Shown: piece by piece, positions 48,425 to 58,281 of the stretch | Layout of the letters: each line of letters begins with the position of its first letter | How positions within the stretch are numbered: position 1 is the stretch's first letter | NCBI RefSeq assembly: GCF_009834515.1 | Contig: NZ_CP019426.1 | Span: 5,711,001 to 5,775,000 of the forward strand | Length of the DNA stretch: 64,000 nucleotides | DNA from: Pseudomonas sp. R84 | GTDB taxonomy: Bacteria; Pseudomonadota; Gammaproteobacteria; Pseudomonadales; Pseudomonadaceae | Reading direction: 5' to 3' | Notes under the pieces: generated by a model | Seen by the model: only the letters and a program-made list of their open reading frames with translations | What the model was told of the DNA's origin: nothing | Database searches by the model: none | Position numbers and translations under genes: made by a program

Positions 48425-48618
48425 CCGACATCTCCGTCTTACTTTCCACTGTGCAAGTCGCCCGCATTATAAGCACGCCTGCGCTATGAATCGGCATTCG
48501 CCAAAAGCATGGTCGGTTGACCGGAGCAAATCGCCATGATGATCTACAGTGGTTCGCAGGGAGGTCAAATCCCCCCACCTGAAAAACTATAAAACCGATG
48601 AACCCAAGGAGAGTCTCA

Positions 48619-49074
48619 ATGCCCTATGTTCCAGTTGCAGAGCTCAAAGATTATGTCGGCAAGGAACTCGGACGTTCCGAATGGCTCACCATCGATCAGG
48701 AACGCATCAACCTGTTCGCCGAAGCCACCGGTGATTATCAGTTCATTCACGTCGACCCGGTCAAAGCCGCTCAGACGCCTTTCGGCAGCACGATTGCCCA
48801 CGGTTTCCTGTCGTTGTCGCTGATCCCGAAATTGATGGAAGACATCCTGATACTGCCGCAAGGCGTGAAGATGGTCGTCAACTACGGCCTGGACAGCGTG
48901 CGTTTCATCCAGCCGGTCAAGGTCAACTCGAAAGTCCGGCTCAAGGTCGATCTGGGCGAAGTGACCGAGAAAAAGCCTGGCCAGTGGCTGCTCAAAGCCA
49001 CCGCGACACTGGAGATAGAAGGCTCGGAAAAACCGGCCTATATCGCCGAGCCACTGTCGCTCTGCTTCGTGTAA
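48619..49074 (+). CDS. MaoC-family (R)-hydratase-like protein
   Basis: This 151-residue hot-dog-fold protein carries the hydratase 2 motif FAEATGDYQFIHVDPVKAAQ with the conserved Asp/His, followed by TIAHGFLSLSLIP. It probably hydrates enoyl-CoA. ATG 48619 is preceded by AAGGAG at 8 bases. The gene stands alone. Confidence 0.9.
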   Translation: MPYVPVAELKDYVGKELGRSEWLTIDQERINLFAEATGDYQFIHVDPVKAAQTPFGSTIAHGFLSLSLIPKLMEDILILPQGVKMVVNYGLDSVRFIQPVKVNSKVRLKVDLGEVTEKKPGQWLLKATATLEIEGSEKPAYIAEPLSLCFV

Positions 49075-49186
49075 TCGTTCCGGATGCGAAGCAGCGCACG
49101 CTGTTTCGCGTCAACACTGGTTTTACCGGCTGCATTAGTTCACATAGCTGCGGCATACTCGGTCGCCTAATTGCCCGGATCCCGCT

Positions 49187-50914
49187 ATGCGCTCAATTGC
49201 ACGTCTTGCACCCCTTGCCTTGACCCTGATGCTCACCGCTTGCGGCGACGGCGAATCGCTGTTGCCGCCGGATGCGCGCCTGCCCGATGGCGGACGCTAT
49301 CGCGGTGAACTGGTCGATGGCTTGCTGCAAGGTCAGGGCCGCGTCGACTACCCCAACGGCAGTTGGTATGCCGGCCAGTTCGACAAGGGCCAGTGGCATG
49401 GTCAGGGTGAATGGCATGGCAGCAATGGCGAGATCTATCGCGGGCAGTTCCAGCAAGGCCTGTTCGACGGCCAGGGCAGCCTGACCACCAACGCCAGCAG
49501 TTACACCGGCGGCTTCAAGCAAGGCCGGCGCGACGGCGAAGGCACCCTGAAAGAAAACGCCATGACCTACCGTGGCGAATTCAAGGCTGACCAGTATTCC
49601 GGGCTCGGTCGTCTGGAAATGGACGACGGCAGCTCCTATCAGGGCCAGTTCGCCCACGGCAAACCGAACGGCGAGGGTCAGCGCGGCGACTCCAGCGGTA
49701 ATTCATTCACCGGGCATTTCGTCAACGGTCAGCTGGAAGGCAACGGTACGTTCAACAGCGCTGACGGCGACATCTATGTCGGCGGCTTCAAGAACAATCA
49801 GCTGCACGGCAAAGGTCGTTACGAAAACGCTGACGGCGATGTCTGGCTTGGCCAGTTCAAGGAAGGCGCACTGACCGGCAAGGGCGAGTTGATCGGTGCC
49901 GACGGCAGCCACTACATCGGCGCGTTCAGCGACTGGCGCTTCAGCGGGCAGGGCCGTTTGAACCTGTCTGATGGCAGCTTCTACATTGGCGGTTTCGACA
50001 ACGACAGCTACTCCGGACGCGGCACGCTGGTGCTCACCGATGGCAGCGTCATGAGTGGCACCTGGATCAACGGCCAGCGCGTGCGCGACGCCGACGGCAA
50101 GTTGCTGCCCGACACCCTCGAACTCGGTTTGCTCGCTCAGGGTCGCCTGCTCGAAGACGCGTTGGCCGCCATCCCCGCGTCGACCCCGGCGGTCGAGCTG
50201 TACACCCTGACCCTCGGTGGCGACGGCAAGCAAAGCGTGTTCCTGCGCGAGTCCGACTACGTTGCCAATATGCTCAACACGCGCTTCGGTGCTTATGGTC
50301 AGATCCGTCTGGTCAACCACCGTGACCACCTCGGCGACCGGCCGATGGCCACCCGCGAGAACCTGCGCCGCGCCGCGCAAACCCTCGCCGAACGCAGCGG
50401 CCCGGAAGATCTGCTATTCATCTACCTGACCAGCCACGGCACCGCCGAGCATGAACTGGTGCTCGACCAGCCACGCATGGAGCTGGCTGACCTGCCCGCC
50501 GACGAACTCGCCGCCGTGCTCGCCCCGCTGAAAAACCGCGACAAGATCATCGTGATTTCTTCGTGCTACTCCGGCGGGTTCATCCCGGCGCTGAAAGACG
50601 AGCGCACGCTGATCATGACCGCCTCGCGCGCAGACCGGGTGTCCTTCGGCTGCTCGGAAGAAGCCAACTTCACCTACTTCGGTGATGCGCTGTTCGCCCA
50701 GGCGCTGAACCAGACCGATGATCTGGAGCAAGCCTTCAAACTGGCCAAGGCCAACGTCGCCGAGCGTGAACTGGCGGACAATTTCGAGGCGTCAGAGCCG
50801 CAGATCTGGGCGCCGAAAACCGTGCTGGCGCACTGGCAACTGCTGCGCAAACAGCAAGCAAGAAAAGCTTTGCAAAGTGCTGCATTGAACGACGGGGCGA
50901 TAAAGAGCAACTAA
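49187..50914 (+). CDS. MORN-repeat lipoprotein with C13 caspase-like peptidase domain
   Basis: This 575-residue protein has a lipoprotein signal (lipobox LTAC, Cys19). About 11 MORN repeats (roughly 38-300; units such as YRGELVDGLLQGQGRVDYPN) precede a C13 (legumain/caspase-hemoglobinase-like) peptidase domain (about 325-545) with the His dyad partner in YLTSHGTAEHE and nucleophile Cys in VISSCYSGGF. Both catalytic residues are present. The residue after the lipid Cys is Gly, so it is probably sorted to the outer membrane. Substrate and role are unknown; the gene is conserved in Pseudomonas. Confidence 0.88.
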   Translation: MRSIARLAPLALTLMLTACGDGESLLPPDARLPDGGRYRGELVDGLLQGQGRVDYPNGSWYAGQFDKGQWHGQGEWHGSNGEIYRGQFQQGLFDGQGSLTTNASSYTGGFKQGRRDGEGTLKENAMTYRGEFKADQYSGLGRLEMDDGSSYQGQFAHGKPNGEGQRGDSSGNSFTGHFVNGQLEGNGTFNSADGDIYVGGFKNNQLHGKGRYENADGDVWLGQFKEGALTGKGELIGADGSHYIGAFSDWRFSGQGRLNLSDGSFYIGGFDNDSYSGRGTLVLTDGSVMSGTWINGQRVRDADGKLLPDTLELGLLAQGRLLEDALAAIPASTPAVELYTLTLGGDGKQSVFLRESDYVANMLNTRFGAYGQIRLVNHRDHLGDRPMATRENLRRAAQTLAERSGPEDLLFIYLTSHGTAEHELVLDQPRMELADLPADELAAVLAPLKNRDKIIVISSCYSGGFIPALKDERTLIMTASRADRVSFGCSEEANFTYFGDALFAQALNQTDDLEQAFKLAKANVAERELADNFEASEPQIWAPKTVLAHWQLLRKQQARKALQSAALNDGAIKSN

Positions 50915-50941
50915 GCTGAACAGTATCAAGGGAGAGACACT

Positions 50942-51583
50942 ATGTACTTGACGCCTCAGCACGTACTGCTTGCCGGAGCCACCGGTTTGACCGGTGAACA
51001 TCTACTCGACCGTTTGCTCAACGAGCCAACGATTTCGCGCGTGCTCGCCCCTTCGCGTCGCCCCTTGGCGGAACATCCGCACCTGGAAAACCCGGTGGGA
51101 GATCCGCAGGCTTTTCTGCCGCAGCTCAGTGGTCGTGTCGATATCGCCTATTGCTGCCTCGGTACCACGATCAAGCAGGCCGGTTCGGAAGCGGCGTTTC
51201 GCGCGGTGGATCTGGACATGGTGGTGGCGTTCGCCAAACGCGCGCGGGAGATGGGTGCGCGGCATCTGATTGTGATCAGCGCGATTGGCGCCGATCCGAA
51301 ATCATCGGTTTTCTACAACCGTATCAAAGGCGAAATGGAGCAGGCGTTGCGTGCGCAGGACTGGCCGCAACTGACCATTTGCCGGCCATCGCTGTTGTTG
51401 GGTGAGCGGACTGAACCGCGTCTGGCCGAGCAACTGGCCGGGCCGTTGTCGAAGCTGATTCCGGGTAAATACCGTGGCATCGAGGCCTGCCAATTGGCGC
51501 GGGCGATGTGGCGGTTGGCGCTGGAAGAGCAGGATGGTGTGCGGGTGATCGAGTCGGATGATTTGCGCAAGCTCGGCAAATAA
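50942..51583 (+). CDS. NAD(P)-binding Rossmann-fold oxidoreductase
   Basis: This 213-residue SDR-like protein starts with the dinucleotide motif [53 protein letters not shown] and [13 protein letters not shown] resemble the HTATIP2/YbjT-type atypical short-chain dehydrogenases; the classical YxxxK appears as YNRIKGE. The substrate is unknown. It is 27 bp after the MORN gene and may be cotranscribed. Confidence 0.85.
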   Translation: MYLTPQHVLLAGATGLTGEHLLDRLLNEPTISRVLAPSRRPLAEHPHLENPVGDPQAFLPQLSGRVDIAYCCLGTTIKQAGSEAAFRAVDLDMVVAFAKRAREMGARHLIVISAIGADPKSSVFYNRIKGEMEQALRAQDWPQLTICRPSLLLGERTEPRLAEQLAGPLSKLIPGKYRGIEACQLARAMWRLALEEQDGVRVIESDDLRKLGK

Positions 51584-51606
51584 TCTATAGCGCCCGGAAG
51601 AAAGCT

Positions 51607-51671
51607 TTCGCGAGCAGGCTCGCTCCCACATTTGCACCGCGTCCCCCTGTGGGAGCTAGCCTGCTCGCGAA
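51607..51671. repeat. REP-type inverted repeat pair, class A
   Basis: Inverted copies of TTCGCGAGCAGGCTCGCTCC and GGGAGCTAGCCTGCTCGCGA between convergent genes. The right arm has one change (CTAGC). Confidence 0.9.
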
Positions 51672-51690
51672 TGGAGTGCGCAGCGCTTCC

Positions 51691-51975
51691 CTACAATCCG
51701 CCAGTTGCCTGAAAACTCACGCCAATCACCGTGAGCAACGACAGCGGCAACAACAGCGTATCAAGCAAAGCACTCGCCGGCAGATCTACCCCCGGATAAC
51801 TCGGCGCTTCAGCCCCGAACCGATCCATCGCGCAGCACCCGCCATTCATTGCGTACAAATCCAGCCGCGTCCCGGAGTACACCACTGGTGCCCCCGGTTT
51901 GGCCGCATCCAGCGTGCGTGCCGTGGCGCACCCGCTCAGCAACAACGCCAGCCCGATCAACAGCAGCTTATTCAT
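51691..51975 (-). CDS. YceK/YidQ-family lipoprotein
   Basis: This 94-residue lipoprotein has signal [16 protein letters not shown] (lipobox LSGC, Cys16) followed by a short YceK-like domain ([23 protein letters not shown]). The function is unknown. The ATG at 51975 lies inside the 3' end of ubiX and the two overlap by 8 bases, so translation is probably coupled. Confidence 0.8.
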   Translation of the reverse strand: MNKLLLIGLALLLSGCATARTLDAAKPGAPVVYSGTRLDLYAMNGGCCAMDRFGAEAPSYPGVDLPASALLDTLLLPLSLLTVIGVSFQATGGL

Positions 51976-52615
51976 CACTGCTCAGATGATGCTCGCCCCA
52001 ACGCGGCAGCATGTCCTGAGGAATACCGAGCAGATTGAGAATTCGCGCCACGACGAAATCGATCAGGTCGTCGATGGTCTGCGGCTGGTGATAGAACCCC
52101 GGCGAGGCCGGCAGAATCGTCACGCCCATGTTCGACAGCTTGAGCATGTGCTCCAGATGAATGCTCGAATACGGCGCCTCGCGCGGCACCAGAATCAACT
52201 GGCGACGCTCCTTCAAAGTGACATCGGCGGCGCGTTCGATCAGGTTGTTGCAGGCGCCCGTGGCAATCGCCGATAGCGTGCCCGTGGAGCACGGCACCAC
52301 GACCATCGCCGCCGGAGCGCCCGACCCCGAGGCGACCGGCGACATCCAGTCTTCCTTGCCGTACACGCGGATCTGCCCGGCGGCGGCCCCGGTGTATTCG
52401 GTCAGGAATGCCTGCATCATCTGCGGCTTGGCCGGCAGCGTGACATCGGTCTCCGTAGCCATGACCAGTTGTGCAGCTTTCGAAATCAGGAAATGCACTT
52501 CGCGGTCTTCCCGCACCAGACAATCGAGCAGGCGCAAACCGTACTGCGCACCGGACGCGCCGGTCATCGCCAGCGTAATGCGTTCGGGGCCATTGCTCTC
52601 AAAACGAGTGTTCAT
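51968..52615 (-). CDS. ubiX: Flavin prenyltransferase UbiX
   Basis: This 215-residue flavoprotein makes prenylated FMN for the UbiD decarboxylase of ubiquinone synthesis. Signatures are [35 protein letters not shown] and [17 protein letters not shown]. The ATG at 52615 overlaps the mpl stop by 4 bases (ATGA); the longer upstream frame is antisense-like and rejected. Confidence 0.97.
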   Translation of the reverse strand: MNTRFESNGPERITLAMTGASGAQYGLRLLDCLVREDREVHFLISKAAQLVMATETDVTLPAKPQMMQAFLTEYTGAAAGQIRVYGKEDWMSPVASGSGAPAAMVVVPCSTGTLSAIATGACNNLIERAADVTLKERRQLILVPREAPYSSIHLEHMLKLSNMGVTILPASPGFYHQPQTIDDLIDFVVARILNLLGIPQDMLPRWGEHHLSSDE

Positions 52616-53961
52616 TGCAGCGCCTCGGCGAGTTTGCCGTGCAAGCCGCCGAAGCCGCCGTTGCTCATGATCACCACGTGCGTGCCGGGTTGGGCCTGGC
52701 TCTTCACGCGTTCGATGATGCCTTCCAGCGAATCGCTGACAATCGACGGCACTTTGCACAGCGCGGCGGTGCCGGCCAAGTCCCAACCGAGGTTGGCCGG
52801 CGCATACCAGATCACTTGGTCGGCATCGACCACACTGTCCGGCAAACCGTCACGGTGGGCACCGAGCTTCATCGAGTTGGAGCGCGGCTCGATGATCGCG
52901 ATAAGTGGCGCGTCGCCGATGCGTTTGCGCAGGCCGTCGAGGGTGGTCGCAATCGCAGTCGGGTGGTGGGCAAAGTCGTCGTAGATGGTGATGCCGCGGA
53001 CTTCGGCGACTTTCTCCATGCGGCGTTTGACGTTCTTGAACGCACTCAACCCGGCGATGCCCATCGACGGCACCACACCAACATGACGCGCCGCCGCCAG
53101 AGCGGCCAATGCGTTGGCGACGTTGTGCTGACCGGTCAGCTCCCACTCGACGGTGCCTTGCGACACGCCTTCGAACATCACCTCAAACGCCGAACCGTCT
53201 TCGCTGAGCAGTTTGACTTGCCACTGACCGCCGGCACCGGTGGTTTGCACCGGGGTCCAGCAACCCATTTCGATCACACGTTGCAAGGCCGGCTCGGTAG
53301 TCGGGTGGATAACCAGGCCTTCACTCGGGATGGTGCGCACCAAGTGGTGGAATTGCCGCTCGATCGCCGGCAGATCCGGGAAGATGTCGGCATGATCGAA
53401 CTCAAGGTTATTGAGGATCGCGGTGCGCGGACGGTAGTGAACGAATTTCGAGCGCTTGTCGAAGAAGGCGCTGTCGTACTCGTCGGCCTCGATCACGAAG
53501 AACGGCGTGCCGCCCAGACGTGCCGATACCGAGAAATTCTGCGGCACGCCACCGATCAGGAAACCCGGGCTCATGCCAGCATGTTCCAGGACCCAGGCGA
53601 GCATGCTGCTGGTGGTGGTTTTGCCGTGCGTACCGGCAACCGCCAGCACCCAGCGACCTTGCAGCACGTGGTCAGCCAGCCACTGCGGGCCGGACACATA
53701 CGGCAGGCCTTTGTTCAGCACATATTCCACCGCCGGATTGCCGCGCGACATGGCGTTGCCGATCACCACCAGATCCGGCGCCGGATCGAGCTGCGCCGGG
53801 TCATAACCCTGCGTCAGCTGAATGCCCTGGGCTTCAAGCTGTGTGCTCATCGGTGGATAGACGTTGGCGTCGGAGCCGGTCACGTGATGGCCCAGCTCTT
53901 TGGCCAACACCGCCATGGAGCCCATGAAAGTCCCGCAGATACCCAGAATATGAATGTGCAT
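52612..53961 (-). CDS. mpl: UDP-MurNAc:L-Ala-gamma-D-Glu-meso-DAP ligase
   Basis: This 449-residue Mur-ligase recycles murein tripeptide. It has the Mur N-terminal [20 protein letters not shown], the ATP loop [30 protein letters not shown] and the C-terminal [11 protein letters not shown] block. ATG 53961 gives the family N-terminus. It sits upstream of ubiX in the Pseudomonas order mpl-ubiX. Confidence 0.97.
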   Translation of the reverse strand: MHIHILGICGTFMGSMAVLAKELGHHVTGSDANVYPPMSTQLEAQGIQLTQGYDPAQLDPAPDLVVIGNAMSRGNPAVEYVLNKGLPYVSGPQWLADHVLQGRWVLAVAGTHGKTTTSSMLAWVLEHAGMSPGFLIGGVPQNFSVSARLGGTPFFVIEADEYDSAFFDKRSKFVHYRPRTAILNNLEFDHADIFPDLPAIERQFHHLVRTIPSEGLVIHPTTEPALQRVIEMGCWTPVQTTGAGGQWQVKLLSEDGSAFEVMFEGVSQGTVEWELTGQHNVANALAALAAARHVGVVPSMGIAGLSAFKNVKRRMEKVAEVRGITIYDDFAHHPTAIATTLDGLRKRIGDAPLIAIIEPRSNSMKLGAHRDGLPDSVVDADQVIWYAPANLGWDLAGTAALCKVPSIVSDSLEGIIERVKSQAQPGTHVVIMSNGGFGGLHGKLAEALQ

Positions 53962-54076
53962 AGTCGACCTCGTAAAACATGGCCGCAGGTTAGCGTAGGG
54001 AGGGGGAAATCGCACTCTTTAGCTGAGAGGCGGGGCTGGTTTGGCCTGGCATTTGGGTTCGCCTGTAGATTGCGGC

Positions 54077-54327
54077 CCCTCACCCCAGCCCTCTCCCGAG
54101 GGAGAGGGAGCCGATCTGCGTCGTTTTCAAATCCTGAGTTCGGCTCGATATTTCAGGTCGGCGTAGATCAGTAGATCTGACTCGGCCAGTCCACTTTTCG
54201 GCGGGAGAGGGAGCCGATCTCGGTCGCGTTCAAATCCTTGAGTTCGGCTCTGTAACTCAGGTCGGCGTAGATCAGTAGAGCGACTCGGTCAGTCCCCTCT
54301 CCCTCTGGGAGAGGGCTAGGGTGAGGG
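54077..54327. repeat. Intergenic repeat element with terminal inverted repeats and an internal duplication
   Basis: The ends are CCCTCACCCCAGCCCTCTCCC and, inverted, GGGAGAGGGCTAGGGTGAGGG (21 bp, one mismatch). Inside, a segment of about 85 bp beginning GAGAGGGAGCCGATCT and containing GAGTTCGGCTC and TCAGGTCGGCGTAGATCAGT occurs twice in tandem (from about 54102 and about 54205). No open reading frame; it looks like a MITE/BIME-like element. Confidence 0.8.
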
Positions 54328-54331
54328 CCTT

Positions 54332-56245
54332 CTAACTGACTCGCCGCTCAATCCCATGCTTACGCAGCTTTCTATAAAGGGTATTGCGGCTGACCCCAAG
54401 CTGCTCAGCCGTTTGCGTCATATGCCACCGCGTCTGCTCCAAAGTTTTAAGCAGGGCAATCCGCTCGGCGTCAGCCAGTGGGTGTTCGCCAGACTCGGTT
54501 GGCGGAAGGACTGGACGCCCCTGCCGAATCATCACCGGCAAATCCTCAATCCCGACCCGCCCTTCATCACACAACGCCGCCAACGTGCGCAGCACATTGC
54601 GCAACTGCCGCACATTGCCCGGCCAATTAAAGGCAAGCAAAGCCTGACGCGCCGGTTCCTCGATGACTATCGTTTCACCGCCCGCCTCCTCGGCCAGCAG
54701 AAAATCCAGCAACTGCGATTTATCACTACGCTCGCGTAATGCCGGCAACGCCACTTCCAGGCCGTTGAGCCGGTAATACAAATCCTCGCGGAAGCTGCCA
54801 TCCGCGACCCGCGCCAGCAGATTGCGGTGGGTGGCACTGATGATCCGCACGTTGACCGACTCCGGCTCGCCGCCGATCGGCACCACCTGACGATCCTCCA
54901 GAACTCGCAACAGCCGAGTCTGCAAGGCCAGCGGCATGTCGCCGATTTCATCGAGGAACAACGTCCCGCCATCGGCCTGCTGCAGCTTGCCGCGCATGCC
55001 GTCCTTGCGCGCGCCGGTGAAGCTGCCGCCGCGATAGCCGAACAGTTCGCTCTCGATCAGGCTTTCAGGAATGGCCGCGCAGTTGAGCGCAACGAAGGCT
55101 TTGGCGGAGCGTTGGCTGGCCTGATGCACAGCCTTGGCGAAAGCTTCCTTGCCGGAGCCGGTTTCGCCGTTGATCAGCAGCGGTACATCACGTTCGAAGA
55201 CGCGCAGGGCTTTGCAGAAGTCTGCCTGCAACGCCTCATCACCGAGACAGATACCCGACAGACGCGGCGCCTGCGCCACAGCCGGCCTCGCGGCCATCGG
55301 TACAGCTTTGCGCGACTCACCGCGCAGCACGGCAAACAAATGCCTCCCGTCACGAGTGCGCAGCGGCCAACTGGCACTGGCATGGGCACTGGCGCGGCCA
55401 AGCAACTCATCCAGCGAACAATCGAAGAACGCCTCGACCGGTTTACCGAGCAAGCCGCCACGAATATGCCCGAGCAGGTTTAGCGCACTCTGGTTGACCG
55501 CGCTGATCCGCCCTTCCCCGTCAAACGCCAGCAAGCCCTCGCTGAACAACCCGACCGATTCGGCTTGCAGATGAAAGCGCAGCAACCATTGGTTATCGAA
55601 ACAGCGCAGGAAGTAGCAGCTCTCGATCATCTTCGCCGACAGATTGACCAGCGCCATAGTGTGGAACTGGCTCTGCCGCGAAACGTCGTGGCGCGCCGAC
55701 GACACGTCGAGCACCGCCAGCAGTTCGCCATGCGGGTCGAACACCGGGCTCGCCGAGCAGGTCAGGCCGGTGTGGCGACCGCGAAAGTGTTCATCCTGAT
55801 GAATGGTCAGGGCCTGACGTTCAACCAGGCAGGTGCCGATGCCGTTGGTGCCTTCGCAGGCTTCGCTCCAGTCGGCACCCAGCCAGAGACCGGCGCGTTC
55901 GAAGATCTTGCGTTCGGCCGGCGCGGTGACGCAGTTGAGGATCACCCCGCGCGCGTCGGTCAGCAATACCGCGTGGCCGGCGCCGGAGAGTTGTTGATGC
56001 AGGCTGCTCATTTCATTGCCGGCGATCTGTAGAACCTGCTGCAGACGTTCGCGGCTTTCCAGTACCCGGCCGTGTTCGAGCACGGTTGGCGCCATGCTCA
56101 GCGCCGGGTCGAGGTGGTAGTCCTCCAGACAGCGCAGCCACGAACGGGCAATCGACGGATCGGCACCGGGTCCGTACAGGTGCGGTTTGCCCTGGGTTGC
56201 GGTGAGAACCTGTCGGGCATGGCGACTCAAATGGTTGTCGTGCAT
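54332..56245 (-). CDS. eatR: Sigma-54-dependent activator of ethanolamine catabolism (EatR-like)
   Basis: This 637-residue AcoR-type enhancer-binding protein has a GAF domain (about 75-210), a PAS domain (about 225-330), an AAA+ domain (about 335-560) and a Fis HTH at the C-terminus (AEQLGVSRNTLYRKLRKHGI). Walker A is GETGSGKEAFA and Walker B TLFLDEIGDM. The sigma-54 contact loop reads GSFTGA instead of GAFTGA. It is divergent from the acetaldehyde dehydrogenase gene, whose upstream region has a -24/-12 promoter and palindromes. P. aeruginosa EatR (PA4021) sits in the same place and controls eat-eutBC. Confidence 0.87.
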   Translation of the reverse strand: MHDNHLSRHARQVLTATQGKPHLYGPGADPSIARSWLRCLEDYHLDPALSMAPTVLEHGRVLESRERLQQVLQIAGNEMSSLHQQLSGAGHAVLLTDARGVILNCVTAPAERKIFERAGLWLGADWSEACEGTNGIGTCLVERQALTIHQDEHFRGRHTGLTCSASPVFDPHGELLAVLDVSSARHDVSRQSQFHTMALVNLSAKMIESCYFLRCFDNQWLLRFHLQAESVGLFSEGLLAFDGEGRISAVNQSALNLLGHIRGGLLGKPVEAFFDCSLDELLGRASAHASASWPLRTRDGRHLFAVLRGESRKAVPMAARPAVAQAPRLSGICLGDEALQADFCKALRVFERDVPLLINGETGSGKEAFAKAVHQASQRSAKAFVALNCAAIPESLIESELFGYRGGSFTGARKDGMRGKLQQADGGTLFLDEIGDMPLALQTRLLRVLEDRQVVPIGGEPESVNVRIISATHRNLLARVADGSFREDLYYRLNGLEVALPALRERSDKSQLLDFLLAEEAGGETIVIEEPARQALLAFNWPGNVRQLRNVLRTLAALCDEGRVGIEDLPVMIRQGRPVLPPTESGEHPLADAERIALLKTLEQTRWHMTQTAEQLGVSRNTLYRKLRKHGIERRVS

Positions 56246-56351
56246 TTCTTATTGTTCTCCCCGAGGCTCGACGGCCCAATGCTGAGGTGACGCCCAGCAT
56301 CCTCCAGCCACCGACGCATTGCAATGCTGGCAAGACTGCCCGGTCATCAGC

Positions 56352-56369
56352 TGTACCGAAAGCGGTACA
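56352..56369 (+). promoter_or_regulatory. Palindromic activator site 1
   Basis: TGTACCG-AAAG-CGGTACA is a perfect 7-bp inverted repeat about 100 bp upstream of the -24/-12 promoter, the usual enhancer distance. It is a candidate EatR-like upstream activating sequence. Confidence 0.6.
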
Positions 56370-56384
56370 AACCGTCACCCCAAC

Positions 56385-56402
56385 TGTACCGAAACCGTCA
56401 CA
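56385..56402 (+). promoter_or_regulatory. Palindromic activator site 2 (imperfect)
   Basis: TGTACCG-AAAC-CGTCACA repeats the left half of site 1 exactly, with two mismatches in the right half. Its start is 33 bp from that of site 1, about three helical turns, so both face the same side of the DNA. Confidence 0.55.
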
Positions 56403-56465
56403 GGCAAAATCCACTCGTCCGAGGAAAACCTGCCAAGCCCTTGATTTACCTGCGCTGCACGGCAG

Positions 56466-56481
56466 TGGCCCGACCTTTGCT
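56466..56481 (+). promoter_or_regulatory. Sigma-54 (-24/-12) promoter of the ethanolamine genes
   Basis: TGGCCCGACCTTTGCT has GG and GC separated by exactly 10 bases and fits the consensus TGGCACG-N4-TTGCW with one change. It lies 66 bp upstream of the aldehyde dehydrogenase ATG, opposite a sigma-54 activator gene. Confidence 0.85.
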
Positions 56482-56546
56482 CTACGCTTATAGCAAGCGC
56501 ACTTGCGCGTTTCTCTAATAAGTACAAAGCCAAGGAGAACATCATC

Positions 56547-58067
56547 ATGCGTTACGCTCACCCCGGTACTGAAGGCGCCAAAGTCTCGTTCAAAGCCAAG
56601 TACGGTAACTACATCGGCGGCGAGTTCGTCGCGCCTGTCAAAGGTCAGTACTTCACCAATACCTCGCCAGTGAATGGCCAGCCGATTGCCGAATTCCCCC
56701 GCTCCACTGCCGAAGACATCGACAAGGCACTGGACGCCGCCCACGCCGCTGCCGACGCGTGGGGCGCGACCTCCGTGCAGGCGCGCTCGCTGATCCTGCT
56801 GAAAATCGCCGATCGCATCGAACAGAACCTCGAACTGCTGGCGATCACCGAAACCTGGGACAACGGCAAAGCCATCCGCGAAACCCTTAACGCCGACATC
56901 CCCCTGGCCGCTGACCATTTCCGCTACTTCGCTGGCTGCCTGCGCGCCCAGGAAGGCAGCGCTGCCGAAATCGATGGCAACACCGTGGCGTATCACATTC
57001 ATGAACCGCTGGGCGTGGTCGGTCAGATCATCCCGTGGAACTTCCCGATCCTGATGGCCGCGTGGAAACTCGCGCCAGCGCTGGCAGCGGGTAACTGCGT
57101 GGTGCTCAAGCCTGCCGAGCAAACCCCGCTGGGCATTACCGTGTTGCTGGAACTGATCGGCGACCTGCTGCCACCGGGCGTGCTGAACATTGTTCAGGGC
57201 TACGGCAAAGAAGCCGGCGAAGCGCTCGCGACCAGCAAACGCATCGCCAAGATCGCCTTCACGGGCTCGACCCCGGTCGGCTCGCACATCATGAAATGCG
57301 CCGCCGAAAACATCATTCCGTCGACCGTGGAACTGGGCGGCAAATCGCCGAACATCTTTTTCGAAGACATCATGCAGGCAGAACCGACCTTCATTGAGAA
57401 AGCCGCTGAAGGTCTGGTGCTGGCGTTCTTCAACCAGGGCGAAGTCTGCACCTGCCCTTCCCGCGCACTGGTACAGGAATCGATCTACGACGAGTTCATG
57501 GCCGTCGTTATGAAGAAAGTTCTGCAAATCAAACGCGGCGATCCGCTGGACACCGACACCATGGTCGGCGCGCAGGCGTCCGAGCAGCAATTCGACAAAA
57601 TCCTTTCGTACCTGGAAATTGCCAAGGGCGAAGGCGCCGAACTGCTGACCGGTGGCAAGGTGGAAAAACTCGAGGGCAATCTGTCGACCGGTTATTACAT
57701 CCAGCCGACCCTGCTCAAGGGCACCAACAAGATGCGCGTGTTCCAGGAAGAAATCTTCGGCCCGGTGGTGAGCATCACCACGTTCAAGGACGAAGCCGAA
57801 GCGCTGGCGATCGCCAACGACACCGAGTTCGGCCTCGGCGCCGGTCTGTGGACCCGCGACATCAACCGCGCCTACCGCATGGGTCGCGCGATCAAGGCTG
57901 GCCGCGTGTGGACCAACTGCTACCACCTGTATCCGGCGCATGCCGCGTTTGGCGGATACAAGAAGTCTGGTGTTGGGCGTGAGACGCACAAGATGATGCT
58001 CGATCACTATCAGCAGACGAAAAACCTGCTGGTGAGCTACGACATCAATCCGTTGGGCTTCTTCTAA
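56547..58067 (+). CDS. exaC: NAD+-dependent (acet)aldehyde dehydrogenase, ExaC type
   Basis: This 506-residue aldehyde dehydrogenase oxidises acetaldehyde to acetate. It has [31 protein letters not shown], the general-base Glu in [12 protein letters not shown] and the nucleophile Cys in [16 protein letters not shown]. The N-terminus [20 protein letters not shown] and length match Pseudomonas ExaC/PA4022. AAGGAG precedes the ATG. Here it is the first gene after the sigma-54 promoter and disposes of the aldehyde made by EutBC. Confidence 0.93.
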   Translation: MRYAHPGTEGAKVSFKAKYGNYIGGEFVAPVKGQYFTNTSPVNGQPIAEFPRSTAEDIDKALDAAHAAADAWGATSVQARSLILLKIADRIEQNLELLAITETWDNGKAIRETLNADIPLAADHFRYFAGCLRAQEGSAAEIDGNTVAYHIHEPLGVVGQIIPWNFPILMAAWKLAPALAAGNCVVLKPAEQTPLGITVLLELIGDLLPPGVLNIVQGYGKEAGEALATSKRIAKIAFTGSTPVGSHIMKCAAENIIPSTVELGGKSPNIFFEDIMQAEPTFIEKAAEGLVLAFFNQGEVCTCPSRALVQESIYDEFMAVVMKKVLQIKRGDPLDTDTMVGAQASEQQFDKILSYLEIAKGEGAELLTGGKVEKLEGNLSTGYYIQPTLLKGTNKMRVFQEEIFGPVVSITTFKDEAEALAIANDTEFGLGAGLWTRDINRAYRMGRAIKAGRVWTNCYHLYPAHAAFGGYKKSGVGRETHKMMLDHYQQTKNLLVSYDINPLGFF

Positions 58068-58114
58068 GCGGATCGGGGGCGAGGCAGTCGTTTCTGCATC
58101 GCCCCTCAGATAGC

Positions 58115-58208
58115 TTTCGCGAGCAGGCTCGCTCCCACAGGGAATTGCGTGCACCTGCAATGTTCGAATCGACACAACGCCAATGTGGGAGCGAGCCTGC
58201 TCGCGAAA
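58115..58208. repeat. REP-type inverted repeat pair, class A
   Basis: Inverted copies of TTTCGCGAGCAGGCTCGCTC and GAGCGAGCCTGCTCGCGAAA with a longer centre (about 50 bp) than the other three copies. It lies between exaC and eat, which run in the same direction, so it could reduce read-through within the pathway or set relative mRNA levels. Confidence 0.9.
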
Positions 58209-58281
58209 GCGGTGTGCCTTTCAACCCCATGATTCCTGACGGAATGATCGGGCCAATAAAACAATAAGAACGGTGAAACCT

